From Pedobacter alluvionis (lineage in GTDB: Bacteria > Bacteroidota > Bacteroidia > Sphingobacteriales > Sphingobacteriaceae): a stretch of DNA of 64,000 bases. Below, one piece after another: positions 27,241 through 37,301 of the stretch. The notes beneath the pieces were generated by a model, which saw nothing but the letters and a program-made list of their open reading frames with translations, ran no database searches and had not been told where the DNA came from. Each line of letters starts with the position of its first letter. Position 1 is the first letter of the stretch. Made by a program: the position numbers and the translations under genes. The DNA lies in contig NZ_RCCK01000013.1 in NCBI RefSeq assembly GCF_003664035.1, positions 310,001 through 374,000 of the forward strand. Reading direction: 5' to 3'.

Positions 27241-29252
27241 GCACCATAGACAGGATTAAGGAGATTATGAGCGCCGACCCCCTGGTTCAGGGCAAAAGGG
27301 ATGAACTTTTCGTGGGCCGACCGTTTTCGCTTGACTACAACCGGGCGAGCATACTGATATGCGATGAGGATAAGGAACGGGTCAGGGGAATATCACAGGG
27401 TACTTTTATGCTTGCCTTTTACGATAATGAAGAAAACGTCAGAGAGGCAATACTCCTGCGGGCACTGGCACCGGCCAAATTACCGACAGACAGTGCGATG
27501 ATCAGCTCAATGATCGAATATTATAAGGACAATCTGCCCACTTCGGGCAAAGCATCCAAACTCGATGACTTCACCAGATATGAATTCAGTTTTTCGGGCC
27601 TTGAATGCCGGGTGCTGGGTACCTTTTACAAGCTCGATGAAAAACAGGTAGAGTTCGGTGCCGACCTTGAAAATTTTTATTCTGCCCATCATTACAGTGT
27701 GTATAAGATTGACAAAGATGTACTCGGTTTCATCGTCAACCAGCGAGACTCCCCGGAGATCATCCCCGGGAACGACAATGAGTTTTCGATCGGCCATGTA
27801 CGCTATAGTTCCAGCCTGCGCTATCAGGGCATAGAAAAAGACCAGGCAAACGTTTACATCCATCCAGCTGATCTTTTGGGTAAAAGGACTGCACTTTTTG
27901 GAATGACCCGTACCGGAAAATCCAACACGGTCAAAAAAATTATCGAGGCAACTGTCCAGATATCCTCGAAATCCTCAAGCCTGCTCGATCAGGTTGATCC
28001 TGGTAATGTCCAGGACAACCTCAGAAACTTTGATATAAAGGGAAGCCCCAAATTTCCAGTGGGCCAGATAATCTTTGATGTGAACGGTGAATATGCTAAT
28101 TCAAATCTGCAGGACGGCGATGCGATATCCGACCGCTACCATGATGAGGTAAGCAGATACAGTGTACTGAAAAAAGACGGCTTCAAGGTGATGAAAGTTA
28201 ATTTCTATACCCAACTGGCGTCTGGATTTGACCTGGTGCGCAACTTTCTGAGCGAGGATGGTGGAGATTACCTTAAAAGCCTTTTGGCTTTGGACCTTAC
28301 CGAACCTCCCACAACAGAACGGTCGGCCTACACGCGTTGGCAGAGAAAAGTCGCTGCCTATCAGTGCTGTCTTTACCGTGCAGGTTTTCCACCACCGGCA
28401 AACCTTAAAACCGTTACCTTTTCGGGCAATAAGGACCTGAATGCACTTGTCAAGGAAGGTGGTTCGATCGATCCCGCTAAAGGAATTAGTCTCGAGGAGG
28501 CAGTGAACTGGTTTACCATCATATGGGAAAACTATGATACCAACCCCTTTTTCGCAGCCTACAAAGCTGAAAAATCACATGAATGGGCCGATGAAGACCT
28601 AAAATCACTGCTGGTCTTCCTGACCAGGAAAAGGTCTCCCCGGGGAGCGGCAACCGTCAGCGGCTATCTTAAACTGCGCGGTATCATCGAGCAGCATACC
28701 AACACGGCCGTAAAGGCATTCGAAATAGAGATAATCGAAAGCCTCCGCGAGGGCAAAATCGTGATCATCGATCTCTCCCAGGGCAATCCCATCATTCAGG
28801 GCCTGTACTCGGAAATCCTCTGCAGGGAAATATTCAATGATTCGATGAACAACTTTATTTCCAACAGACCCAACAACTTCATCCAGTTTTATTTTGAGGA
28901 GGCCCATAATCTTTTCCCAAAAAAAGATGACCGGGACCTCAGCCAGATATACAACCGGATTGCAAAGGAAGGCGCAAAACTGAACCTGGGCATGATCTAC
29001 GCAACCCAGGAAGTCAGTTCGATCAGCTCCAATATCCTCAAGAACACCCAGAACTGGTTTATCGCCCACCTCAACAACGAGGACGAGATCAAGGAACTTA
29101 GAAAATACTACGACTTCAACGACTTTGCAGATTCGCTGATCCGTTTTAGTGCCAAAAACGATAAGGGATTTGTGCGGATGAAGACCTATTCCAATCCGTT
29201 CATCGTACCGGTACAGATCGATAAATTTTCCGTAGAGACCACTAAACCCTAG
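27237..29252 (+). CDS. HerA-type hexameric DNA-translocating ATPase (DUF87)
   Basis: 671 residues. An N-terminal beta-rich HAS-barrel-like region is followed by the RecA-type core with Walker A GMTRTGKS at 222-229, a strand QIIFDVNGEYAN typical of HerA, Walker B FYFEEAHNLF (E554-E555), and MIYATQEVSSIS as sensor element. HerA forms hexameric rings that pump DNA and work with NurA nuclease, encoded 4 bp downstream. The start overlaps the methyltransferase stop by four bases. In bacteria HerA mostly belongs to defence systems. The family call is strong. Confidence 0.88.
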   Translation: MSTIDRIKEIMSADPLVQGKRDELFVGRPFSLDYNRASILICDEDKERVRGISQGTFMLAFYDNEENVREAILLRALAPAKLPTDSAMISSMIEYYKDNLPTSGKASKLDDFTRYEFSFSGLECRVLGTFYKLDEKQVEFGADLENFYSAHHYSVYKIDKDVLGFIVNQRDSPEIIPGNDNEFSIGHVRYSSSLRYQGIEKDQANVYIHPADLLGKRTALFGMTRTGKSNTVKKIIEATVQISSKSSSLLDQVDPGNVQDNLRNFDIKGSPKFPVGQIIFDVNGEYANSNLQDGDAISDRYHDEVSRYSVLKKDGFKVMKVNFYTQLASGFDLVRNFLSEDGGDYLKSLLALDLTEPPTTERSAYTRWQRKVAAYQCCLYRAGFPPPANLKTVTFSGNKDLNALVKEGGSIDPAKGISLEEAVNWFTIIWENYDTNPFFAAYKAEKSHEWADEDLKSLLVFLTRKRSPRGAATVSGYLKLRGIIEQHTNTAVKAFEIEIIESLREGKIVIIDLSQGNPIIQGLYSEILCREIFNDSMNNFISNRPNNFIQFYFEEAHNLFPKKDDRDLSQIYNRIAKEGAKLNLGMIYATQEVSSISSNILKNTQNWFIAHLNNEDEIKELRKYYDFNDFADSLIRFSAKNDKGFVRMKTYSNPFIVPVQIDKFSVETTKP

Positions 29253-29256
29253 TACC

Positions 29257-30600
29257 ATGTCATATAGCAGCAGAAATGGAAAACGTCCCGACGAGCTGGC
29301 AAGCAAGTCCTCCCACTCCCACATCATCAATGACGAGGAGGTCAAGTCATTCCTGCAGCAGTGTGCCTACCCCAAATCGGCCGACCAGGTTGCATTGGCG
29401 GAAAACCTGGTTCATACCATCAGCTATCCGGACCAAAACCCGATTGAGCACATTATTGCCGTCGACGGGGGTTACACGAGCATCCCTGTCAAAAAGACCT
29501 TCCCTTCCTCACTGATCACCTTTTTCCAGTTCGGCGAACTGTTGCTCAATACCAGGGATCTGGACGAAATATCACTGATGCCCTTTATCTCTCGCGAGGC
29601 CATGTCCAGGATCAAGGAGCTCGAACGCAGAAAACTTGTCCTGCCGACCAAAAACGTGAGCTATAACAACAATCTCACCCTTGTCCACGCGGTAAGGAGG
29701 ACAATCCATGATTTCTTCAATCACAGAGATAAGGAAGGCAACAGCCTGGCGGCAACATTGCAGTGGCTGATCTATGAAGGCTACGACCGCCCCCTGGAAT
29801 CCTATGTACTTTCCCGTTGCCCCCATTGTACAGAACCACGCGTCAGGCTAATGAGGAACAGCTTCAATCAGGACTACATTTCCCGCTCCTGCACGGTCTG
29901 CAACAAGGAGATTTACCTGATCGACATCTTCCGCCTCCATGAAGCGGTCGACAATGAACTCGGCGCAGGTGGCATCCTGGGGTATCTGACCAACCTGATC
30001 GAACAGATGAACATTATCCATACCATCAGGTTCATCACAGAAAACAAGTCCGAACTGCTGGAAAAATTCCTGTTTATCAAGGACGGCCCACTGGCTTTTT
30101 TCGGACAGACGGCCAACATGCATGAACCGGTGCGCAGGCTTTGCAGCTTTCTTTTCAAAAAACATAACCTGTTTTTAGCAGGGCTTGAAAAATCCGGCGC
30201 ATTTGTTGAACATGCGGATGAGATCAAACACCTTTTGAAACCCGGAGAGGTCTTTCTGCTGGACAACAGGCACATTTATACCTATATACTCCCCGGTCCC
30301 GCAGATAACCCTGAACCATACGCACATACCTCCTACTATAGTGCAAAGCTGATCTTCAAATCCAGGGATGAGCGGATGTATGTGATCACCCTGCCGGTGG
30401 ATGATGAGAACATTGTGCTCAACCCACAGCTTTCAGACTTTCGCAACATTGGGGCAATCCTGTTCAACATCGAAAAAATGAGATGCGACATGTACGACAA
30501 TTCCATTGTTCCCATTGCATTGGCCAACAAGCTCATTTCCCTATCCAATCACCCGACTTCCATTATACTGGAAAAATTCGCAAAAAAACATACCAAATGA
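29257..30600 (+). CDS. NurA-domain nuclease with zinc ribbon
   Basis: 447 residues. The NurA fold is shown by AVDGGYTSI with D70, the second acidic strand FLFIKDGPLAFFGQ with D276, and LAGLEKSG shortly after. Between the two lies an inserted zinc ribbon, CPHC at 188-191 and CTVC at 212-215, which is not part of a minimal NurA. NurA nucleases are RNase H-like, 5'-3' DNases that act on DNA threaded by HerA. The gene follows the HerA-type gene after 4 bp and overlaps the next gene by four bases (ATGA). The role is inferred as the degrading subunit of a HerA-NurA machine. Confidence 0.82.
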   Translation: MSYSSRNGKRPDELASKSSHSHIINDEEVKSFLQQCAYPKSADQVALAENLVHTISYPDQNPIEHIIAVDGGYTSIPVKKTFPSSLITFFQFGELLLNTRDLDEISLMPFISREAMSRIKELERRKLVLPTKNVSYNNNLTLVHAVRRTIHDFFNHRDKEGNSLAATLQWLIYEGYDRPLESYVLSRCPHCTEPRVRLMRNSFNQDYISRSCTVCNKEIYLIDIFRLHEAVDNELGAGGILGYLTNLIEQMNIIHTIRFITENKSELLEKFLFIKDGPLAFFGQTANMHEPVRRLCSFLFKKHNLFLAGLEKSGAFVEHADEIKHLLKPGEVFLLDNRHIYTYILPGPADNPEPYAHTSYYSAKLIFKSRDERMYVITLPVDDENIVLNPQLSDFRNIGAILFNIEKMRCDMYDNSIVPIALANKLISLSNHPTSIILEKFAKKHTK

Positions 30601-32852
30601 TATATGTTGACCGGGACTCGATCCCATACCCTACTATTTTCTGGGATCCGCGTATCAATATTTCCTTAAAAAGGCTCGAGGAATTTTATTCCAGGCCCAA
30701 GGATTCGCGTTCGCAGGAAAAATATTCCAAACCTTTTGACCCCGAACTGAGGGAAATTTTCGTAGCCCATCTCCGCAGGCTCTTCAATAACAAATGCGCT
30801 TACTGTGAATCTTCGATGTCCGCTGCCAGCATTACCTCGGAATATGACCATTTCAGGCCAAAGCACGGTGCTAGGGGATTGGATAAGGAGTTCTCGACGG
30901 ATCATTACTGGTGGCTTACCTATGAGTGGCAGAACCTCTATTATTGCTGCCCGAAGTGCAATATGTACAAATCAACCTGGTTTCCAGTGAACGGGCCAAG
31001 GTGCCAGATAAAAATGCTCTATGAACTTGTGCTGGCGCAGGAAACGCCACTGCTCATCGACCCCTGTAATGACCGGCCGGAAATACATTTTAGGTACTCG
31101 CCAGATGGTGAACTGGAAGGCCTGACCGATCGCGGATCGGTAACGATAGAAATCATCAAGCTCAACCGGTCTGAGCTTGTTTACGAACGTAGGCAAGCCT
31201 TGACCGCCTTAAGAGAGCAGTGGAAAACATTTTTGACACTTTTTATCCGACCCCAAAATAACACCAATCCCCTGAATTCGATCCTGGAAGATTGGGCGGA
31301 CATCTTTTCCAATTACCAGTCAACGCGCCCATACCTAGGCATGCTGAGACAGGCACTGGAAGAATGGCTGAATGAGGCTGATCTTTTCACTTTCCTCACA
31401 GCGCGTGGATTTCGTCCCTTCCAGGACGAAGATTACAACAGGCAGCTTTTGCCCTCATTGAAACCCGATATGATCGATCAGGTCAATGTCCTGACAGCCT
31501 CGAAAAACCTTAACCGGGAAATCCAGGAAACCCCCAGTATCAGCCGTGACTTAAAGCACGTCTATTTGGAGCGCATTGAGATCAAAAACTTTAAGTGTTT
31601 CTCGGAACTGGAAATCAACTTCAGCAATGATGCTGACCGTCTGCCGGTCAATATTTTGGCTGATGGTGTTCCAGGCGAACCCTGGCGGCTGTTCCTTGGA
31701 GAGAACGGCGTGGGGAAAAGCTCGGTACTAAAGGCCATAACACTTGGCCTGGCGGGCCAGGAATACATCACAGCCATGGGACTCTCGGGTGGCGAATTCA
31801 TTAAAAAAAAGGAAGAGGAAGGCCACATAAAAATCCACCTGGTGGGGGAAAACCTACCGATAACGGTAAAGTTTGACGCAGAAACAATATCATCTGATCT
31901 CCCCCGGCCGATTGTCAATATGCTGGCTTACAACTCCATCCGGCTGAATCCGACACCTGGAAAAATTTATCCCGAGGAAATCTTTTTTACCGGTGCCAAG
32001 GTGCGAAACCTCTTTGACTATACCTTTTCCCTAATTGATTCGGACAAATGGTTATCAGAGCTGGAAAGCGAAGTATTTGACCGAGTAGCCATTGCCCTTA
32101 AAGATCTGATGCTCCTCCAGGATGAGGATATACTGGCAATAGAAGACGGGAAGGCCGTCCTGAAAAGAGGGAACAGCACATTGAAAATCAGTGAACTCAG
32201 CGATGGTTACCAGTCCGTATTTTACCTGGCCGTTGACATCATGGCTACACTCGCGGGGGAAAAGGTGACCTTTGACCTTGCTGAGGGCATCGTGCTCATC
32301 GATGAGATCGGAACCCATCTGCACCCCCGTTGGCGCATGGAGGTTGTTTCCAAACTCCGGCGTACCTTTCCAAAAATCCGGTTTGTCGTATCCACCCATG
32401 AACCGTTGTGCCTGAGGGGGCTTGGCGCAGGGGAAACCATCGTTCTTTCCAGGAACGAGGAAGGAGATGTCGAAGCCTACAGGGATCTTCCGGATCCCAG
32501 TGAATTGCGCATCGACCAGATCCTCACATCTGATTTCTTTGGATTAAGGAGTACGATGGATCCGCAGACGGAAAGGGATTTTGATGAATATTATGCCCTG
32601 CTTGCCCTGGATCAGGCAGACCGCACCGAAGCGCAAAATGACAGGATTTTTGAGCTGAGCGGCCGCATCCCAATGAAAAAACACCTGGGGGACGACCTAA
32701 GGGAAGAACTTGCCTATTTTGCCATCGATGAACTGCTGGCCAAAAAGGCCAGGAACAAAGATGCAGCTGATAGTGAGCCATTGAAGGAACGCGTACTGAA
32801 GCGGGTCGATTCACTATGGAAATCGATTGACGATAAAAATAATATCAGATGA
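30597..32852 (+). CDS. HNH nuclease-ATPase fusion (Septu-like architecture)
   Basis: 751 residues from the ATG at 30597, which overlaps the NurA stop as ATGA; an upstream in-frame start at 30483 would lie inside NurA and is rejected. Residues 60-130 are an HNH nuclease of the TIGR02646 type: CAYC (C67, C70), YDHFRPK (D84-H85) and CPKCN (C118, C121). Residues about 340-680 are an ABC-type ATPase: Walker A GENGVGKS at 368, signature LSDGYQS, Walker B IVLIDEIGTHLHP (D569-E570) and VVSTHEP as switch histidine. In Septu these two activities are separate proteins, PtuA and PtuB; here they form one chain. DNA or RNA cleavage gated by ATP is inferred. Confidence 0.85.
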   Translation: MIYVDRDSIPYPTIFWDPRINISLKRLEEFYSRPKDSRSQEKYSKPFDPELREIFVAHLRRLFNNKCAYCESSMSAASITSEYDHFRPKHGARGLDKEFSTDHYWWLTYEWQNLYYCCPKCNMYKSTWFPVNGPRCQIKMLYELVLAQETPLLIDPCNDRPEIHFRYSPDGELEGLTDRGSVTIEIIKLNRSELVYERRQALTALREQWKTFLTLFIRPQNNTNPLNSILEDWADIFSNYQSTRPYLGMLRQALEEWLNEADLFTFLTARGFRPFQDEDYNRQLLPSLKPDMIDQVNVLTASKNLNREIQETPSISRDLKHVYLERIEIKNFKCFSELEINFSNDADRLPVNILADGVPGEPWRLFLGENGVGKSSVLKAITLGLAGQEYITAMGLSGGEFIKKKEEEGHIKIHLVGENLPITVKFDAETISSDLPRPIVNMLAYNSIRLNPTPGKIYPEEIFFTGAKVRNLFDYTFSLIDSDKWLSELESEVFDRVAIALKDLMLLQDEDILAIEDGKAVLKRGNSTLKISELSDGYQSVFYLAVDIMATLAGEKVTFDLAEGIVLIDEIGTHLHPRWRMEVVSKLRRTFPKIRFVVSTHEPLCLRGLGAGETIVLSRNEEGDVEAYRDLPDPSELRIDQILTSDFFGLRSTMDPQTERDFDEYYALLALDQADRTEAQNDRIFELSGRIPMKKHLGDDLREELAYFAIDELLAKKARNKDAADSEPLKERVLKRVDSLWKSIDDKNNIR

Positions 32853-33739
32853 TCCACGTAGACAGGGCCTCGGTCCCAAAACCGGATATTCTCGAACAGC
32901 ATAAAAGGGGCGGCACAGAAACAGCAGCAGCGATTGCCCATTACGATCCTTATGATCCCCAAAAAAAGGCTTTTGACTTTTCGGTATATTCACATCCCGA
33001 TGTCAAAGACGCACTCCATGACCTGTTCAATGGAAAATGTGCTTACTGCGAAAGTACGTTTCTGCACGTATACCCGGGCGATGTTGAACATTTCCGCCCC
33101 AAAGGTGAAATAGAAGGCATCCCGAACAATCCTAAACCGGGATATTACTGGCTAGCAGCAGATTGGGACAACCTGCTGCTGTCCTGCAGGAACTGCAACC
33201 AAAAGCTAAAACACCTCATCCACGGCCACGCCTCCAAAATAACGATGGGCAAAATGAATCAGTTTCCGCTATCTGATCCTGCCCGTTATGTCCGCAAACA
33301 CGACCACGCAAATGGCATAAAAGATGAGGAACCATACAGGCTCCTGCTTAATCCGTGCGTTGACGATCCGGAACTACATCTGGAATACGGTGCACAGGGG
33401 ATTATCAGGCCGAAAAAAGATCAGCACAATGCCGTCAGCGAAATGGGGAGAAAATCAATCGAGGTTTATGTGCTCCAGAGGGTGCCACTCGTCCAGGAGC
33501 GTGAAAAGGTGTTGATAGATATCCAGGCACAGATGCAGCGCGTCAATGAAGCGGTCGATAATCTCAATACCCACATTAATGACAGCGATCCTGCAAAAAG
33601 GTTCTACTTTGAAAAGATCCTTAAACGCGAACTGGCGCGGCTTAAACTGTTTATGGATCCCAGCAAACCCTTTCTGGGCATGGCCAGGCAGGTAATCGGA
33701 GCGTTCCTTCAGAACCGGTTTTCGATAACAATAACCTGA
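32849..33739 (+). CDS. HNH endonuclease (TIGR02646-type)
   Basis: 296 residues. Motifs mirror the HNH half of the preceding protein: MIHVDRASVP start, CAYC (C64, C67), EHFRPK (E80-H81) and CRNCNQK (C113, C116). Note Glu in place of Asp before the catalytic His. The start again overlaps the previous stop as ATGA. It carries no ATPase and could work as a partner of the HNH-ATPase protein or of HerA-NurA. Similar opening and motif order suggest that it arose by duplication of the HNH part of its neighbour. It is the last gene of the operon; a convergent gene ends 174 bp on. Confidence 0.85.
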   Translation: MIHVDRASVPKPDILEQHKRGGTETAAAIAHYDPYDPQKKAFDFSVYSHPDVKDALHDLFNGKCAYCESTFLHVYPGDVEHFRPKGEIEGIPNNPKPGYYWLAADWDNLLLSCRNCNQKLKHLIHGHASKITMGKMNQFPLSDPARYVRKHDHANGIKDEEPYRLLLNPCVDDPELHLEYGAQGIIRPKKDQHNAVSEMGRKSIEVYVLQRVPLVQEREKVLIDIQAQMQRVNEAVDNLNTHINDSDPAKRFYFEKILKRELARLKLFMDPSKPFLGMARQVIGAFLQNRFSITIT

Positions 33740-33913
33740 TCCCACAGGCACATCCCACCAGATTACAGGAGAGGCGGACCGGATACTTGAAGCACCCGAT
33801 CCGCCCGTCCATCTAAAAGGTGTCCTTTACCGTACCCATCCCAGTCACATGCCTGGATGTTACAGTAGCGGATCTGAACAAAGCCAGGATTTGTTAAAAA
33901 AAAGTGGCATTTT

Positions 33914-36900
33914 CTATTGGGTATCCACGATACTACCGGAAACAAAACCTTTAAAATCAGTCACATTCTCCCTATCTAATGACCAGATCCCCTGACTGAT
34001 ACAGTAGCGGACTTCCATACCCTCTATTGCTGTCCAGATCTGTCCGGCATGAAGGGTATCTGCTGCCTCATCTTTCATTCTGTCCAGTTCCTGTACCTTG
34101 ATCACCCTGGATTCCAATAGGCAGGCAATGTCGGTGACAAAGCGTGCAGACCTCATGACATAAGCTGCATCCACCTGACTGCCGTCCAGGGGTACTACGC
34201 AGAGTATATAGTTTTCTTTGGTAATCCTGGCCGTTTCGCCCTGTTTTTTGCTCATCTTCACATCGCTTGACCTTGAGGATTTGATCTCGACGGTAAATGC
34301 CCTTTTATCCGGACGCTCGAGCAGCAGGTAATGGTCATAGTCGGATTCCACGATAAAATCACTTCCGATAGGCTCCGGTTTGATGCTATAGCCCGGTAGC
34401 TGCTCAAAAGCCTGCCGGAATGCCTCTTCAACCAGTGTACCGATCTTTTTATTCTCCTCCCGAAGTTTATCATTGCGCTTCTTGATCTCATAAAGCTCGA
34501 TAAATTCATGGTCACCCAGCATCGCGGTAACCGATGCAGGGGTCAATCTATTGTTCATCAAGATGGAGACGTAGGACTGGTCCCAGTCCATTTTCTCCTC
34601 CTCGTTGTCCCCTGAGCGGATATTCCTTAATAGATCACCCACACCGATGTCCAGGAAATGCAGCCAGCGCGCAACCTCCTGACGCTGCAAGGATTGGTAG
34701 AGCACCGCATTTTCTTCCTTATTGTCAAAATAGGGCAAAAATGATTCCACCGAGGGCCGGTCGGCCGAATTGACCGATACTTTGCTCTTCACCCACTCCC
34801 TCACTTTGATATCCCTCATCCACAGGCTCGGCACAATGCCGACCGATATTTCCTGATCGTCAGATCTCACCTGTATTTCAGTTCTCATCTGCCCTTTGCT
34901 ATCCACCGACAGCAAAACCTCCGTGATAAATTCAAGCAGCATTCTGGTCCGTTTTAGTGAACCCCTGGCCCGGTCTATGATGCTTTTGTCCTGCGGCCGG
35001 GAAAAGTAGGCCAACTGGCTTACCTGCACAGTGCCCGACATCTTCCACTCCTCACCCTTGGCCGTAGCAAGTTTATCCCGGTCTTCGCGCCTGTTGACCA
35101 GATGCCGGATATTGTCCGGACGGATCGTCTCCTGGCTATAATATAAAGGTTCCTTCAGTAACCAACCCTTGGCCTTTGTGACAAGCTCCGGCTGGCTGAA
35201 AATAAAACCATAGGAACTGTCCAGCACAAAATCATCAGGAAATAGCTCGGCAAAACGCTGAAAGGGTTCCGGCCAGATGCCCTGCGGAGACAGAAGGGCA
35301 TCTGAACCAATGGATATCTTTTCCCACTCCCCGCTTTTGAGCAGGACCGGGAACCCCGGGATCGAATCCGCCCGGTCATTGGTCAAAAGCCACTCTAAAA
35401 GCAGGCGGCTGTTCTGCTGAAAAGCATCACTGCAGCTCTCCAGCTTTGCACCCTTTACTTTTTCCAGAAGCGCGTTTACCAGGGTAGATTTCTTATAGGG
35501 CTGAAGCTGATGGTCGGCAGAAGCAATGGTTATGCTGGGATGGATCAGTTCTTTTCGGATATCAAACTGAAGCCCCTCTGCAATATCCTTCAGCGCCTCG
35601 CTGATGCTATCATCCCCCTTTTCCTCGGCACGCAGTGCACCGAATTTCCTCAGCACCCGGTTCTGATCGGCAAGTACGGCATATTCACTCCAAAGTACCT
35701 GCTTCTGCGATTGTTCGATAAGCGCAACTACCTGGATCAGAAAATCAAGGGCTTCGATTCCCGTGAGCACCAGTGCATCCAGTTTGTTGTCCTCTACCCC
35801 ATCAATCCTGCTGCAGAGATCGGACAGTTCAAAGGCAGCAGGGTGTTTGGCCTGATTGGAAAACCCCAGACGGTCATCAATTACCTGCTTCCAGTACCCT
35901 ACCATTTCTTTTTGCGGCACCTGTGCCGGTGCCAGGTGATTCCAGGCCGTCCATAACGCTTCGGAAGTCTGCTCATCACCGTAAGGGATGATAGCCCCGG
36001 AGAGCGGGATCTTTGTCCCGTCGGAATTATTGGTCACCAGATCAAGGCCATCGAGTTTTTCGAATACCAGGTTCAACTGTTGCCGGTACCAATCCCGATC
36101 CATCCATTCGGTGAGCGGAAGCCCGCCCGTGTCGGCAAGTAGATGGATGTCCGCATAATGTGTGTCTGCACAGATCCGGACACACATTTCGCCGTATGCA
36201 GCCCAGGCCGCTTCCAGGATGGCTTTATTGACCGCCACCTGCGCGGTTCCGGTCTGCAGCCAGATCTTCTCACGCTCCTTATTGGGCTCGAAATCCTGGC
36301 TGTGAATGAGAAAGGGCAAGGGAAAGGCCTGATCGGTACCCACTAAGGGAAAGGTGATAAAAAGCCTCGCCATTCCTGCCGCAATCGGCCTGATGCGGCC
36401 ACTGCTATCCATTGGAACGGCAATTTTGGCCCGGTGCCCGGGTATATCACTGATCAGAAATACCGACTGGTTGTCGCCCGGGGAAAATGCTATGGCCACC
36501 TCATCCTCACGGGGGGAATCAGCAACGACAAAAGTTTTCACGATCCCCTTGTTGTTCACGCTTACCTTGCTGATGATCCCCGAAAAAGCCATTACCGGTG
36601 GCACCAGATTTTCCAGTGAAGCCATTACAGGATCTACGGTTGCCAGGATATCCGTTGGGCTTAGCTCCAGATAGGAATAGCTGGTCAGTCCTGGTATGCC
36701 TGTATCTGTCAGGCTGCTTTTGAAATCCTTCCAGGAGGCATCGAGCACCGTTAACATGTCTGCCCCATCTGTTGCCTCGCGGTTAAGCACAAAATCAAAG
36801 AAGCGCCCATTGGTCAGGCATCCTTTAACCCGCACCTGCCTGGACAATAAGTGCGTGGTCATAAAACCGGTACCAAACTTACCGGTCTTCCCTGCCATTC

Positions 36901-37201
36901 CAGGCTTGGATGAGCCGTGGTAGATCAGGTGGGTAATGTCTTCCTCGGTAAAGGAATGTCCGTCGTGGGTGAAGGTAACCTCACGGCCATCGAAAGCGAT
37001 CTCGACGGCTACTTTTCCTCCTATCGCCACATCCTGGGCATTCTGCATCAGCTCCCATATCCAGCGGTGCCGGTGCTTGGGCTCATTTCCGAGCTGTTTG
37101 ATGTGCTCGTATATCTCGTTGGCATTATTGGCACTCATCACCCGCTCCTTTGTGGATTCCAGGCTGTCCGCGACTATCGCGGTTTCGTTTATTTCTGACA
37201 T
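33914..37201 (-). CDS. GHKL (sacsin/Hsp90-like) ATPase fused to PD-(D/E)XK nuclease
   Basis: 1095 residues. The N-terminal ATPase has the GHKL motifs: WIWELMQNAQD (E50, N54, D57), THDGHSF (D80, G81) and GKTGKFGTGF (104-113). The long middle is unassigned. Near the C-terminus a restriction-fold nuclease is visible: GSDFIVE with D948, then FTVEIKSS with E972-x-K974, followed by KQGETARITKENYILCVVPL, close to DUF3883. Sacsin-type ATPase plus nuclease proteins recur in defence islands. It is transcribed toward the HNH operon and follows a TIR gene by 100 bp. Motifs are clear; its substrate is not. Confidence 0.83.
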   Translation of the reverse strand: MSEINETAIVADSLESTKERVMSANNANEIYEHIKQLGNEPKHRHRWIWELMQNAQDVAIGGKVAVEIAFDGREVTFTHDGHSFTEEDITHLIYHGSSKPGMAGKTGKFGTGFMTTHLLSRQVRVKGCLTNGRFFDFVLNREATDGADMLTVLDASWKDFKSSLTDTGIPGLTSYSYLELSPTDILATVDPVMASLENLVPPVMAFSGIISKVSVNNKGIVKTFVVADSPREDEVAIAFSPGDNQSVFLISDIPGHRAKIAVPMDSSGRIRPIAAGMARLFITFPLVGTDQAFPLPFLIHSQDFEPNKEREKIWLQTGTAQVAVNKAILEAAWAAYGEMCVRICADTHYADIHLLADTGGLPLTEWMDRDWYRQQLNLVFEKLDGLDLVTNNSDGTKIPLSGAIIPYGDEQTSEALWTAWNHLAPAQVPQKEMVGYWKQVIDDRLGFSNQAKHPAAFELSDLCSRIDGVEDNKLDALVLTGIEALDFLIQVVALIEQSQKQVLWSEYAVLADQNRVLRKFGALRAEEKGDDSISEALKDIAEGLQFDIRKELIHPSITIASADHQLQPYKKSTLVNALLEKVKGAKLESCSDAFQQNSRLLLEWLLTNDRADSIPGFPVLLKSGEWEKISIGSDALLSPQGIWPEPFQRFAELFPDDFVLDSSYGFIFSQPELVTKAKGWLLKEPLYYSQETIRPDNIRHLVNRREDRDKLATAKGEEWKMSGTVQVSQLAYFSRPQDKSIIDRARGSLKRTRMLLEFITEVLLSVDSKGQMRTEIQVRSDDQEISVGIVPSLWMRDIKVREWVKSKVSVNSADRPSVESFLPYFDNKEENAVLYQSLQRQEVARWLHFLDIGVGDLLRNIRSGDNEEEKMDWDQSYVSILMNNRLTPASVTAMLGDHEFIELYEIKKRNDKLREENKKIGTLVEEAFRQAFEQLPGYSIKPEPIGSDFIVESDYDHYLLLERPDKRAFTVEIKSSRSSDVKMSKKQGETARITKENYILCVVPLDGSQVDAAYVMRSARFVTDIACLLESRVIKVQELDRMKDEAADTLHAGQIWTAIEGMEVRYCISQGIWSLDRENVTDFKGFVSGSIVDTQ

Positions 37202-37301
37202 AGGTAAATGTTAATTTGTTGACCGGATGGTTTACTGCAGGCAAATTTGAAAGGCATGATCTGGGCCTGCCAGGCAGCAACAACCTTTCGGGTTAATTGC
37301 T

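Noticed and set aside
30483..30596. 38-residue N-terminal extension of the HNH-ATPase protein
   Set aside because: It lies inside the NurA gene; the ATG at 30597 overlaps the NurA stop as ATGA, like the other junctions.
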